DNA of 64,000 bases from positions 1 through 64,000 of the forward strand of contig JAFIFX010000006.1 of the NCBI GenBank assembly GCA_020831805.1, given 5' to 3'. Positions 47,301 to 56,086 of the stretch are shown here, piece after piece (position 1 is the stretch's first letter; the number at the start of each line of letters is the position of its first letter). The position numbers and the translations under genes are program-made. A model generated the notes under the pieces. It was not told where the DNA came from. It was given only the letters and a program-made list of their open reading frames with translations, and searched no databases. The stretch comes from Planctomycetota bacterium (GTDB taxonomy: Bacteria; Planctomycetota; Phycisphaerae; Phycisphaerales; UBA1924).

Positions 47301-49675
47301 GTGTTTCCGGTTCAGATCCCGCATTGACGGCCTGGCGGCGGATCCTGACCGAAGCCGACGAATCCGGCGACCATTTTGCGAAGCGGGTTGCCCAACGGGT
47401 CGGCGGTTTTCTGGAAGCCGATGAGCCCCACGTCAGGCTGCCCGCGCCGGACGACGCGGTCGCATGGCTCGACGGCGTGATCCCCGGCGTGCGGCTGATC
47501 CGTGAGATCGGCCGCGGTGGAATGGGCGTGGTTTATGAGGCGGCCGAAGAGCAGACCGCCCGGCGCATCGCGGTCAAGCTGCTCCACGCGGACCGGAAGA
47601 CACCGGCGTTGGTCCGGCGGCTCAAACGCGAAGCCGAGGCGTTGGCCCGCATCGATCACCCCGGGATCGCCCGCCTGCACAGCGCGGGGCTCTGCCAGGG
47701 GCCGCAACTGGGCGCACCATACCTGGCGATGGAGCTCGTGGAGGGCGACGATCCGGTTGAGCACGCGGACAAGCATCGGCTCGGCATCCGGCAGCGGACA
47801 GAGCTTATCGCAAAGATCGCCGACGCCGTCGGCGCGGCCCACCGCGAGGGCGTTCTGCACCTTGATCTCAAGCCCTCGAACATCGTGATCAGGGGCGACG
47901 GCGCCGTGAAACTGCTGGACTTCGGCATCGCAAAGATCCTCGACGAGACGCCGGGCGATCACACCCTGTCGTTCGTGACCCATCCCTACGGCAGCATCGG
48001 ATCGATGGCGCCCGAGCAGGCGGACGGCCGGTTGGGATCGCCCGCCTCGGATGTCTACGCGCTCGGCGTCCTGATGTACCGCCTGCTCACCGGCAAGAAT
48101 CCGATCGATCTGCGGGGCGTCCCGGTCACAGAGGCCGCACGCCGACTCTCCGACTTCGAAGCACCGCGGGCCCGATCGGTCAACCGCACCCTCCCGAGGG
48201 ATCTCGATGACATCGCGGCTGTTGCGCTGGCGCGGGATCCCCGCGACCGCTATCCGAACGCCCAGGCCCTCTGCGAAGATCTGGAGCGGCACTTGCGTTC
48301 CGAGCCGGTCCGCGCACGCCCCGTCGGCGCGATCGGGCAAGCCACCCGTCTGATGCGGCGACACCCCCGGATTTCGAGCGGGATCGGTGTCGCGTTGCTC
48401 CTGCTCTCCGCCGTGAGCGCCGTCGCGACCGGATTCGCCATCCGGGCCAATGCATCGGCCAAGCAGGCGGCCGTCTCGGAAGCCAGGGCGACGGCGCGGT
48501 TCGGCGACATCACCGAACTGGCGGGCTCAACCATCTTTCAACTGCACGACGCGATCGAGGATCTGCCCGGGAGCACCCAAGCCAGAGCCCTGCTTCTGAG
48601 CCGTGCCGAGGAGTACCTGGACCGGCTCCTGGATGACCCGAACGCGGACGAAGCCCTGCAACTGACGATTCTGGAGGGCCTGATCAGGCTGTCCCGGCTG
48701 TACGGGCTCGGCGGCGGAGCGAGCAAGGGCGAACTCGAGAACGCGCGGAATCGCATCGAGCAGGCAAGAGCGATCATCCGCTCATTACCCGCTGAAATCC
48801 AGCGCGGGCGACAATTCCGCCAGCTCTGGATCGAGCTGCTGATCTATGAGACAAGAGTCGCACAGCGCACCGCGGACAGGCCCGACGAGCCATGGAGCCG
48901 ATTACTGGCCGATCCCATCCACGAGGCGGCCAACGAGTTTCTCCGAGATTTTCCGGACTCGCTTGAAGCCCGGTACTATGCCGCCGCATCTCTTCAGCTC
49001 TACGCAAGATCTGAAATGGAGTTCGGCTGCTTAGAAACAGGCCGCGATCTTTTTGACCAGGCAATCAGATCAAGCGACCAGGCGAGCGCGGCCGGGCACA
49101 CCCACACCGGAGATGATCTCGTTTTCGAATCGCTCAGAGTGCGGATGAACGGCTCCTATTGGCTCATGTTTCACAACATGGAAGAAGCGGGTCAACTGAT
49201 TCAGGAGGCTCTGTCGATCACGGACTCGATCTTGGCCGAACGGCCATGGAGCACCGCGTACACCAAGATCAAGGGCGACCTGCTGAGTTACCAGGCACGC
49301 TTTTTCGCCGACCATGGCCATCACGAGCAGGCGGTTCGTGCCGCCGAGGAGGCCGGCCGCATCGCGCACGGCCTGTTCGCGATCGATCCGAGCAACCAGC
49401 AGGCACACCGCTCGATCAGCATCGCGGATTACTATGTGGCCTACGCCTACCGTGCGTGGCTGCAGGACGAATCCCGAGATCCCGATTCCAGAGCCGCCCA
49501 ACTGCATCACGCCCTCGCCGCGGCCCACACCGCCAAGCAAAGCACCCAGGACCGTATCCGACGCGGCTGGCTCTTCCCGTGGGAGCAGCACTACCCGCGC
49601 ATGATCGAAGAGATCAAAGCCGACATCCTTGCGGCTCGCGACCAGCTGCTCGGAACCGAAGCGGCCGCGAACTGA
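47297..49675 (+). CDS. Ser/Thr protein kinase with HLD catalytic loop, kinase 2
   Basis: A 792-residue membrane kinase coupled to sigma 2. An N-terminal 65-residue segment is followed by a Hanks kinase domain: 'GRGGMG' (72-77), K94 in 'IAVKLL', 'DFGIAK' (208-213) and 'SMAPEQA'. The catalytic loop reads 'HLDLKPSN' (188-195): the Arg of HRD is Leu, so it is a non-RD kinase, while the catalytic Asp and Asn remain. A membrane helix ('ISSGIGVALLLLSAVSAVATGFAI') lies near residue 365, then about 400 helical TPR-like residues. It probably senses something outside and modifies sigma 2. Confidence 0.92.
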   Translation: MSVSGSDPALTAWRRILTEADESGDHFAKRVAQRVGGFLEADEPHVRLPAPDDAVAWLDGVIPGVRLIREIGRGGMGVVYEAAEEQTARRIAVKLLHADRKTPALVRRLKREAEALARIDHPGIARLHSAGLCQGPQLGAPYLAMELVEGDDPVEHADKHRLGIRQRTELIAKIADAVGAAHREGVLHLDLKPSNIVIRGDGAVKLLDFGIAKILDETPGDHTLSFVTHPYGSIGSMAPEQADGRLGSPASDVYALGVLMYRLLTGKNPIDLRGVPVTEAARRLSDFEAPRARSVNRTLPRDLDDIAAVALARDPRDRYPNAQALCEDLERHLRSEPVRARPVGAIGQATRLMRRHPRISSGIGVALLLLSAVSAVATGFAIRANASAKQAAVSEARATARFGDITELAGSTIFQLHDAIEDLPGSTQARALLLSRAEEYLDRLLDDPNADEALQLTILEGLIRLSRLYGLGGGASKGELENARNRIEQARAIIRSLPAEIQRGRQFRQLWIELLIYETRVAQRTADRPDEPWSRLLADPIHEAANEFLRDFPDSLEARYYAAASLQLYARSEMEFGCLETGRDLFDQAIRSSDQASAAGHTHTGDDLVFESLRVRMNGSYWLMFHNMEEAGQLIQEALSITDSILAERPWSTAYTKIKGDLLSYQARFFADHGHHEQAVRAAEEAGRIAHGLFAIDPSNQQAHRSISIADYYVAYAYRAWLQDESRDPDSRAAQLHHALAAAHTAKQSTQDRIRRGWLFPWEQHYPRMIEEIKADILAARDQLLGTEAAAN

Positions 49676-50704
49676 TCACCGCTCGGCATCCTCATCTGTA
49701 CCGTTTCCCCCCACCACCACCTCGATCACAACATCCGGGTACAACGCCCGCAGCCGCCCCACTTCGTCCGGTCCCAGCACGCACGCCGCGCTCGCCAGCG
49801 CGTCGGCCATCGTGCCGCTGTCCGCGATCACGGTGGCCGCAACAGGACGGGTCAGGCCCAGGCCGCGCCGCGGATCGATCAGGTGTGCGTGCCGCACCCC
49901 GTCGATCTCGACGAACTGCTCGGCATCGCCCGAGGTTGTCACCGCGCGGTTGGACAACCGAACGGTCCGCTGCCCGCCCCGCCCGTCATCGACGGCCACG
50001 GCCCAACCCTCGGGCTGCCCCGGAGGTGGTTCCCCCACCACGATGTCCCCGTCGAAGTCGATCATCGCCCGATCGAACCCCGCCGTACGCAGCACGCGCA
50101 TGGCCTCATCCGCCGCGTAGCCCTTCCCGATCCCGCCGAAGTCCAGCCCCATGCCCGCTCGTGCGAACCGGACCCGGTCGTGGTCCGGGTCCACCTCGAT
50201 CATCCCCAGACCGGACCGCGCGCGGGCCTCTTCCAGCACCCCCGTGTCGGGAAGTTGGCCGGTCCGACGCGCCTGGCGCCAGAGTGCCGTCAACGGGCCG
50301 ACGGATGGGTCAAAGGCCCCTCCCGAGGCCCGGTGGACTTCCTGAGAAATCCGAAGCACACGGGCCAGATCCGGGGAAACCGGGTGCCACTCGCCCGGCG
50401 CTCGGCGCAGCAGGCGCGACGCCTCGGAGTCGTCGCGGTAATCGCTCAGCACGGCGTCCAGCTCGGCGATGCGATCAAAGGCCGCCGCACAAATCGATGC
50501 CGCCTCGGCTTCCGACGCGGCATAGACCACAATCCGGCATCGGGATCCCATCAGCAGCCTTGCGAACTCATACCGTTCCGCGATAGGCTGGGCAGTCAGA
50601 CCCACCGCCTCGCCATTCCGGACGGCGGCGCACCCCGTCGAGATCAGCACACTCAGGCACAGGATCAGGAGGGCCGACCAGCTCATGCGGATGATTTGGA
50701 TCAT
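49676..50704 (-). CDS. FAD:protein FMN transferase-like lipoprotein (ApbE family)
   Basis: A 342-residue exported lipoprotein ('LLILCLSVLISTGC'). ApbE attaches FMN covalently to Thr/Ser of target proteins such as Rnf/Nqr subunits. Family motifs are 'LLMGSRCRIVVYA', 'VLSDYRDDSEASRL', 'LDFGGIGKGYAADEAMRVL', 'VTTSGDAEQFVEIDG', 'HLIDPRRG' and 'GTMADALASAACVLG'. The ATG at 50704 has AAGGAG 4 nt upstream. It is divergent from and overlaps the first 20 nt of the SUMF1-like gene. No Rnf/Nqr target gene is in the window. Confidence 0.9.
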   Translation of the reverse strand: MIQIIRMSWSALLILCLSVLISTGCAAVRNGEAVGLTAQPIAERYEFARLLMGSRCRIVVYAASEAEAASICAAAFDRIAELDAVLSDYRDDSEASRLLRRAPGEWHPVSPDLARVLRISQEVHRASGGAFDPSVGPLTALWRQARRTGQLPDTGVLEEARARSGLGMIEVDPDHDRVRFARAGMGLDFGGIGKGYAADEAMRVLRTAGFDRAMIDFDGDIVVGEPPPGQPEGWAVAVDDGRGGQRTVRLSNRAVTTSGDAEQFVEIDGVRHAHLIDPRRGLGLTRPVAATVIADSGTMADALASAACVLGPDEVGRLRALYPDVVIEVVVGGNGTDEDAER

Positions 50705-51488
50705 GCTGCTCCTTGTCGCCGCCGGGCTCGGCGTGGGGTCCGGGCCGGCGGCCCTCGCCGAACCGCTCCCAGGCGAACGTTATGAAACCCGCACCCTCCG
50801 GGTGCCGGGCACCACCGTCTCCTTCGACCTAGTCCGGTGCCCCGCCCCCGGAGACGAGGCCGGGTCGCTCTGGGTCCTGCGCACGGAGGTTCCCTGGGAG
50901 CTGTACGACATCTTCGTGTACCGGCTCGATCAACCCCAGGACGACCAGCACGCCTCCGACGCGATCGCCCGCCCGAGCAAGCCGTATGTGCCGCCCGACC
51001 GCGGTTTCGGCCACCAGGGCTACCCCGCCATGGGCATGACCCGCTCCGCGGCGGAGGGATTCTGCGTCTGGCTGAGCGAGGTGACCGGCATCCCCTTCCG
51101 CCTGCCGACCGACGATGAGTGGACCCATCTTGCCTCCGCCGGGGGCGTCGAAGCGTTCGAGCCCATCGACGAGCACGCCTGGACCGCGGACAACGCCGAG
51201 TTCACCACCCATCCCGTCGGGCGCAAGCGCCCCAACGCCTTCGGCTTGCATGACATGCTGGGCAATGTCGCGGAATGGGTCATGACCGACACGAGGCGGC
51301 CCCAGGCCATGGGCGGGAGCTACCGTGATCCCCCGGAGCAGTGCACCCCGCAATCGATGATGGAACAGGATCGTTCGTGGAACGCCAGCGATCCCCAGAT
51401 CCCCAAGAGCCAGTGGTGGCTGGCGGACTGCTCTTGGGTTGGATTCCGATTTGTGACCGAGGCCGAAGTGCCTGAGCAGGAGCAGTGA
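50685..51488 (+). CDS. SUMF1/formylglycine-generating-enzyme-like secreted protein
   Basis: A 267-residue exported protein (signal peptide 'MIWIMLLLVAAGLGV...AALA'). FGE-sulfatase-fold motifs: 'LRTEVPWELYDIFV', 'FRLPTDDEWTHLASAG', 'GRKRPNAFGLHDMLGNVAEWV', 'AMGGSYRD', 'SWVGFRFV'. It lacks the paired active-site cysteines of true formylglycine-generating enzymes, so sulfatase activation is unlikely. AGGAGG precedes the ATG at 50685. It ends 1 nt before the first Gfo/Idh/MocA gene and is the head of the sugar operon. Confidence 0.82.
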   Translation: MRMIWIMLLLVAAGLGVGSGPAALAEPLPGERYETRTLRVPGTTVSFDLVRCPAPGDEAGSLWVLRTEVPWELYDIFVYRLDQPQDDQHASDAIARPSKPYVPPDRGFGHQGYPAMGMTRSAAEGFCVWLSEVTGIPFRLPTDDEWTHLASAGGVEAFEPIDEHAWTADNAEFTTHPVGRKRPNAFGLHDMLGNVAEWVMTDTRRPQAMGGSYRDPPEQCTPQSMMEQDRSWNASDPQIPKSQWWLADCSWVGFRFVTEAEVPEQEQ

Positions 51489-51489
51489 C

Positions 51490-52830
51490 ATGAGCAAGGA
51501 CCGTTCGTGGACCCGGCGTGAGTTCAACGCGGCAGGGCTGGCGCTCGGGGCCGCCGCCATCGCTGGGGCGTCCGGGCTGGCCTCGGCCCAGCAGGCGAGG
51601 GGCGGACGCGATGAGAAGGCCATCCTCAAGGTCGGCCTGATCGGCTGCGGCGGGCGGGGCACGGGCGCCGCGGCCCAGGCGCTGGCAGCCGACCCCAACG
51701 CCGTTCTGTGGTCGATGGGCGACCTGTATTCCGAGCGGCTGGTGCCCTGCCTGAACCGGGTGACCGACAGTCTGCGCGAGCACGCCGACGAGCCGGACAC
51801 GGCGGTCCGCCACCAGATCCGCGTCGACCCCGACCGGCTGCACTCGGGCTTCGCCAACGCGGAGCGTGTGATCAACTCGGGCGTCGATGTGATCCTCCTG
51901 GCCGAGCCGCCGGGTTTCCGTCCCGCGCACCTGCGCATGGCCGTCGAGTCGGGCAAGCATGTCTTCTGCGAGAAGCCCGTGGCGGTCGATGGCCCCGGGG
52001 TCCGCTCGGTCCTTGAGTCCGCCAGGATCGCCAAGGAGAAGGGCCTCTCGCTCATGTCCGGCTTCTGCTGGAGGTACCAGGACCAGCTGCGCGAAACCTT
52101 CCAGCAGCTGCACGAGGGCGGCGTGGGCGACATCCGCGCCATTCAGACCACCTACAACACCACGGGATGGGTCCGCCCGCGCGCACGCCAGGGGGGCTGG
52201 TCCGACGCGGAGTTCATGACCCGCAACTGGCACTACTTCCACCCCCTCTCGGGCGATCACATCGTCGAGCAGGCCGTCCACGCCATCGACTGGCAGGCAT
52301 GGGCCATGCGGGATGCGCCGCCCGAGCGGTGCTGGGCCGTCGGGGGCCGGCAGACCCGCGCCGCGGTCCCGGAAACCGGCAATGTCTACGACCACTTCTC
52401 GGTCACCTACGAGTACGCCGGCGGCGTGCGGGCCTACCACATGTGCCGCCACTGGGAGAACACACCCTCCGACAACTCGGCCCTGATCATGGGCTCCGAA
52501 GGGGTTTGCACCGTTCAGCCCTGGCAGCAGCGGCACACCATCGAGGGCGCCAAGCCGTGGCGGGGTTCCGCCCGCTCCAACGACATGTACCAGCGCGAGC
52601 ACGATGTCCTGTTCAAATCCATCCGCGAGAACGCCGCGCACAACGACGGCGCGTTCATGGCCCGCTCCACGCTGCTGGCCATCATGGGACGCATGGCCGC
52701 ATACACGGGCCAGACCGTCACCTGGGACCAGGCCCTGAACAGCTCCGAGGATCTCCACGCCACCCCCTGGGCGTTCGGCGAGCGTGCCATACCCGGCGTG
52801 GCCCAGCCCGGAAGGACCCCCCTGACATGA
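51490..52830 (+). CDS. Tat-exported Gfo/Idh/MocA oxidoreductase 1
   Basis: A 446-residue NAD(P)-dependent sugar dehydrogenase-family protein. Twin-arginine signal 'TRREFNAAGLALGAAAIAG', Rossmann motif 'VGLIGCGGRGTGAAAQAL', and 'FCEKPVAVDGPGVRSVL' with the catalytic-region Lys (EKPVA). The C-terminal substrate domain follows ('HYFHPLSGDHIVEQAVHAIDW'). Planctomycetes have many such exported enzymes, which oxidise or reduce sugars (often at C3) with a tightly bound cofactor. It ends with an ATGA overlap into the next gene. Substrate unknown. Confidence 0.92.
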   Translation: MSKDRSWTRREFNAAGLALGAAAIAGASGLASAQQARGGRDEKAILKVGLIGCGGRGTGAAAQALAADPNAVLWSMGDLYSERLVPCLNRVTDSLREHADEPDTAVRHQIRVDPDRLHSGFANAERVINSGVDVILLAEPPGFRPAHLRMAVESGKHVFCEKPVAVDGPGVRSVLESARIAKEKGLSLMSGFCWRYQDQLRETFQQLHEGGVGDIRAIQTTYNTTGWVRPRARQGGWSDAEFMTRNWHYFHPLSGDHIVEQAVHAIDWQAWAMRDAPPERCWAVGGRQTRAAVPETGNVYDHFSVTYEYAGGVRAYHMCRHWENTPSDNSALIMGSEGVCTVQPWQQRHTIEGAKPWRGSARSNDMYQREHDVLFKSIRENAAHNDGAFMARSTLLAIMGRMAAYTGQTVTWDQALNSSEDLHATPWAFGERAIPGVAQPGRTPLT

Positions 52831-53783
52831 GCATGCCGATCGACCGCAGATCATTTGTCGGGATGACGCTGGCCGGCGCCGCCGGGCTGGCCGCGGGCCG
52901 GCAGCCCGATGCACGCCCGGGGCAGGTCTCGCCGTCGGGCAACGCACGCCGTGCCAGTTCGGGCCCCTTGCGGATCCGCCACGCGGTGAAGATCGGCATG
53001 ATCCGGGTCGGCGAGACCCTGTCGGAGAAGTTCGCCGCCGCCGCGGACGCTGGATTCGCCGGGGTCGAGCTGGATAGCCCAGGGCCCTATACCGCCGACG
53101 AGGTCCTCGAAGCCAAAGAAGAAACCGGCATCGAGGTCCACGGCGTGGTCCTCTCGACCCACTGGAACAAACCGTTCAACCACCCCGACATCGGCGTGCA
53201 GGCCGAGGCGCGGGTCGCGCTGGACACCGCGCTACGCGATTGCGCGGCCTTCGGGGGGACCACCGTGCTGGTCGTTCCCGCGGTGGTCAACCAGTCCATG
53301 CCCTATGCCGACGCGTACCGCATGTCGCAGAACGCCATGCGCGGGGCCGCCGGCCTCGCGGATGAACTCGGTGTATCCATCGCGATCGAGAATGTCTGGA
53401 ACAACTTCCTGCTCAGCCCGCTCGAGGCCGCCCGCTACATCGACGAACTCAACGAGCCCCGGGCCCGTCGCACCTTCGGCTGGTACTTCGACATCGGCAA
53501 CATCGTCAACTACGGCTGGCCGGAGCAGTGGATCGATGTGCTCGGCGAGCGAATCCTGAAAATCGATGTCAAGGAGTTCAGCCGCAAGCGGCGGGACGAC
53601 GAGGGCCTGTGGAAAGGCTTCGGCGTCGAGATCGGCGAGGGGGATGTCGGCTGGGACCGCGTCCGCGCCGCACTCCGCCGGATCGGCTACGAAGGCTGGG
53701 CCACCGCGGAGGTCGGCGGCGGCGGACCCGAACGCCTGGCCGACATCGCCCGACGGATGAACAGCGTGTTCGATCTCGCCTAA
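52827..53783 (+). CDS. Tat-exported sugar isomerase/epimerase-like TIM barrel 1
   Basis: A 318-residue AP-endonuclease-2/xylose-isomerase-like TIM barrel. Twin-arginine signal 'IDRRSFVGMTLAGAAGLAAG'. Conserved barrel strands include 'FAGVELDSPG', 'GVVLSTHW', 'SIAIENVWNNFLLSP', 'FGWYFDIGN' and 'ILKIDVKEF', whose Glu/Asp/His residues form the usual metal site. It probably isomerises a (keto-)sugar made by the neighbouring dehydrogenases. The start overlaps the preceding stop; the frame is open further upstream but only as a shadow. Confidence 0.9.
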   Translation: MSMPIDRRSFVGMTLAGAAGLAAGRQPDARPGQVSPSGNARRASSGPLRIRHAVKIGMIRVGETLSEKFAAAADAGFAGVELDSPGPYTADEVLEAKEETGIEVHGVVLSTHWNKPFNHPDIGVQAEARVALDTALRDCAAFGGTTVLVVPAVVNQSMPYADAYRMSQNAMRGAAGLADELGVSIAIENVWNNFLLSPLEAARYIDELNEPRARRTFGWYFDIGNIVNYGWPEQWIDVLGERILKIDVKEFSRKRRDDEGLWKGFGVEIGEGDVGWDRVRAALRRIGYEGWATAEVGGGGPERLADIARRMNSVFDLA

Positions 53784-53787
53784 GGCC

Positions 53788-55104
53788 ATGGACAGAAGCA
53801 TGAACCCCGCACCGCCACGACCCCCCCACCACGACTGGACACGACGAGACTTCATCCGGACCGCAGCCGGCACCGGCATCGCCGCCGCCGTGCTGCCCTC
53901 GTTCGCCTCGGGCTGGACCAACGGCGGAACGGACGCCATCCGCGTGGGCGTCATCGGCTGCGGCGGGCGGGGCACCGGCGCGGCCTACAACGCCCTGGAA
54001 GCCCACCCCTCCACCCGCGTTGTCGCGATCGCCGACCTGTTCCCGGACCGGCTCGAACGCTGCCGCAACTGGCTGACCGGGTCGGAGGATTTCGGCGACC
54101 GCGTCGACATCGGCGACCGCGCCTTCACCGGCTTCGACGCCTACCGAAAACTGCTGGCGATCAAGGACATCGACATGGTGATCCTCGCCAGCCCGCCCGG
54201 ATTCCGCCCGGCGCACTTCGAGGCCTCGGTTAACGCGGGCAAGCATGTCTTCATGGAGAAGCCGGTCGCGGTCGACCCCGCCGGCGTGCGGGCGGTCATC
54301 GCCGCGGCGGAGGCCGCCAGGGCACGCAACCTCTCCGTGGTCGCCGGCACCCAGCGCCGGCACGAGACCTCCTACCTCGAGGCGATGAAGCGGCTCGGCG
54401 ACGGCGCCATCGGCGACATCCACTCAGCCAACTGCGCCTGGAATCAGGGCGGCCTGTGGGTCCACGAGCGCAAGCCCGAGTACTCCGACATGGAGTGGCA
54501 GTGCCGCAACTGGCTCTACTTCTGCTGGCTCTCCGGCGACCACATCGTCGAGCAGCATGTCCACAACCTCGATGTCATCAACTGGGCGTTCGGCACCCAT
54601 CCCGTCCGCGCCGACGGCATGGGCGGCCGCCAGGTCCGCACCGACGCGAAGTACGGCGACATCTACGACCACTTCGCCATCGAGTACGAGTATCCCGACG
54701 GCCGACGCTGCCTGAGCTTCTGCCGCCAGCAGGACGGCACGGACAGCCGCGTCGAGGAGGGCATTTTCGGCACGCGCGGCACGCTGACCACTCGCCCCGG
54801 CTTCGCCGTGATCGAGGGACGCAACGCCTGGCGCTTCACCGACAACAACGGCAACCCCTACGCCGACGAGCATGTGAACCTCATCGCCTCCATCCGCGGC
54901 GACGGGCCCTACTACAACGAGGCCCGCCAGGTCGCCGAATCCACCCTGACCGCCATCATGGGGCGCATGAGCGCCTACACCGGCAAACGCGTCACATGGG
55001 AGCAGGCCATGAGCTCGGCCCTCGATCTCTCCCCGCCCTCGTACGCCTTCGGGGACCTGCCCGTCGGCGAAGTCCCCATGCCCGGCCGCACCCCGCTCAT
55101 CTGA
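53788..55104 (+). CDS. Tat-exported Gfo/Idh/MocA oxidoreductase 2
   Basis: A 438-residue paralogue of oxidoreductase 1 with twin-arginine signal 'WTRRDFIRTAAGTGIAAAV', Rossmann motif 'VGVIGCGGRGTGAAYNAL', 'FMEKPVAVDPAGVRAVI' and the same C-terminal signature 'CWLSGDHIVEQHVHNLDVINW'. The pair of dehydrogenases with a pair of isomerase-like barrels looks like a duplication of a two-gene unit. It starts 4 nt after the preceding stop. Confidence 0.92.
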   Translation: MDRSMNPAPPRPPHHDWTRRDFIRTAAGTGIAAAVLPSFASGWTNGGTDAIRVGVIGCGGRGTGAAYNALEAHPSTRVVAIADLFPDRLERCRNWLTGSEDFGDRVDIGDRAFTGFDAYRKLLAIKDIDMVILASPPGFRPAHFEASVNAGKHVFMEKPVAVDPAGVRAVIAAAEAARARNLSVVAGTQRRHETSYLEAMKRLGDGAIGDIHSANCAWNQGGLWVHERKPEYSDMEWQCRNWLYFCWLSGDHIVEQHVHNLDVINWAFGTHPVRADGMGGRQVRTDAKYGDIYDHFAIEYEYPDGRRCLSFCRQQDGTDSRVEEGIFGTRGTLTTRPGFAVIEGRNAWRFTDNNGNPYADEHVNLIASIRGDGPYYNEARQVAESTLTAIMGRMSAYTGKRVTWEQAMSSALDLSPPSYAFGDLPVGEVPMPGRTPLI

Positions 55105-55128
55105 CCCCGAAGCCCGAGGAACGCACCC

Positions 55129-56043
55129 ATGGACCGACGCACCTTCATCGCCAGCGCGGGGGCCATGGCCGCCACCGCGGCCGCCGCAACCACCAAAGCA
55201 TCCGCCCGGCCGCACGCCCGCGCCGACGAGAAGTTCTCGATGCACTTCGCCCCCCACTTCGGCATGTTCCGACACCACGCCGGCGACGATCTCGTCGCCC
55301 AGCTCGAGTTCGCGGCCGACCGCGGCTTCACCGGCTGGGAGGACAACGGCATGGCCGGTCGGTCCGCCGAGGATCAGGAACGGATCGCCGCGGCGATGTC
55401 CCGCCTGAACATCACCATGGGCGTGTTCGTGCTCAACATGGGCACCGCCTGGGGCCCCCACTTCTCCCGCAACCGAGACGACGACCGGGAACGCTTCCTC
55501 GACGAGGCCCGCAAGGCGGTCGATGTCGCCAAGCGGGTCAACGCGAAGTGGATGACCGTGGTCCCCGGCACCCGGGAACTCCGCATCCCGCTGGAGTACC
55601 AGACCGCCTACGCCGTCGAGTCCCTCAAGCGGGCCTGCGAGATCCTCGAACCCCACGGCCTGATCATGGTCCTCGAGCCCCTCAACCCCCGCGACCATCC
55701 CAACATGCTCCTGGCCGAGATGGGCCACGCCTACCAGATCTGCAAGGCCATCAACAGCCCGTCGTGCAAGATCCTCTGCGATCTCTACCACCAGCAGGCC
55801 ACCGAGGGCAACCTGATCGAGAACTTCGAACGCTCCTGGGACGAGGTCGCCTACTTCCAGATCGGCGACAACCCCGGCCGGCGCGAGCCCAACACCGGCG
55901 AGGTCCACTACGCGAACATCTTCGCCCGTATCAAGGCCAGGGGCTTCGACGGCATCCTCGGCATGGAGCACGGCAACTCCAGGCCCGGACGCGAGGGCGA
56001 ACAGGCCGTCATCGACGCCTACCGTGCCTGTGATCCTCGATGA
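55129..56043 (+). CDS. Tat-exported hydroxypyruvate-isomerase-like TIM barrel 2
   Basis: A 304-residue TIM barrel of the hydroxypyruvate isomerase group. Twin-arginine signal 'MDRRTFIASAGAMAATAAA', then 'FTGWEDNGMAGR', 'WMTVVPGTRE', 'LIMVLEPLNPRDHPNMLL', 'CKILCDLYHQQATEGN' and 'ILGMEHGNSRPG', with the Glu/Asp/His/Glu metal ligands of the fold. It is only distantly similar to barrel 1, so substrates probably differ. Confidence 0.9.
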   Translation: MDRRTFIASAGAMAATAAAATTKASARPHARADEKFSMHFAPHFGMFRHHAGDDLVAQLEFAADRGFTGWEDNGMAGRSAEDQERIAAAMSRLNITMGVFVLNMGTAWGPHFSRNRDDDRERFLDEARKAVDVAKRVNAKWMTVVPGTRELRIPLEYQTAYAVESLKRACEILEPHGLIMVLEPLNPRDHPNMLLAEMGHAYQICKAINSPSCKILCDLYHQQATEGNLIENFERSWDEVAYFQIGDNPGRREPNTGEVHYANIFARIKARGFDGILGMEHGNSRPGREGEQAVIDAYRACDPR

Positions 56044-56086
56044 TCGGCCCACCCCACTCCCAACCAATGTGCAGGAAAGGAACCCG

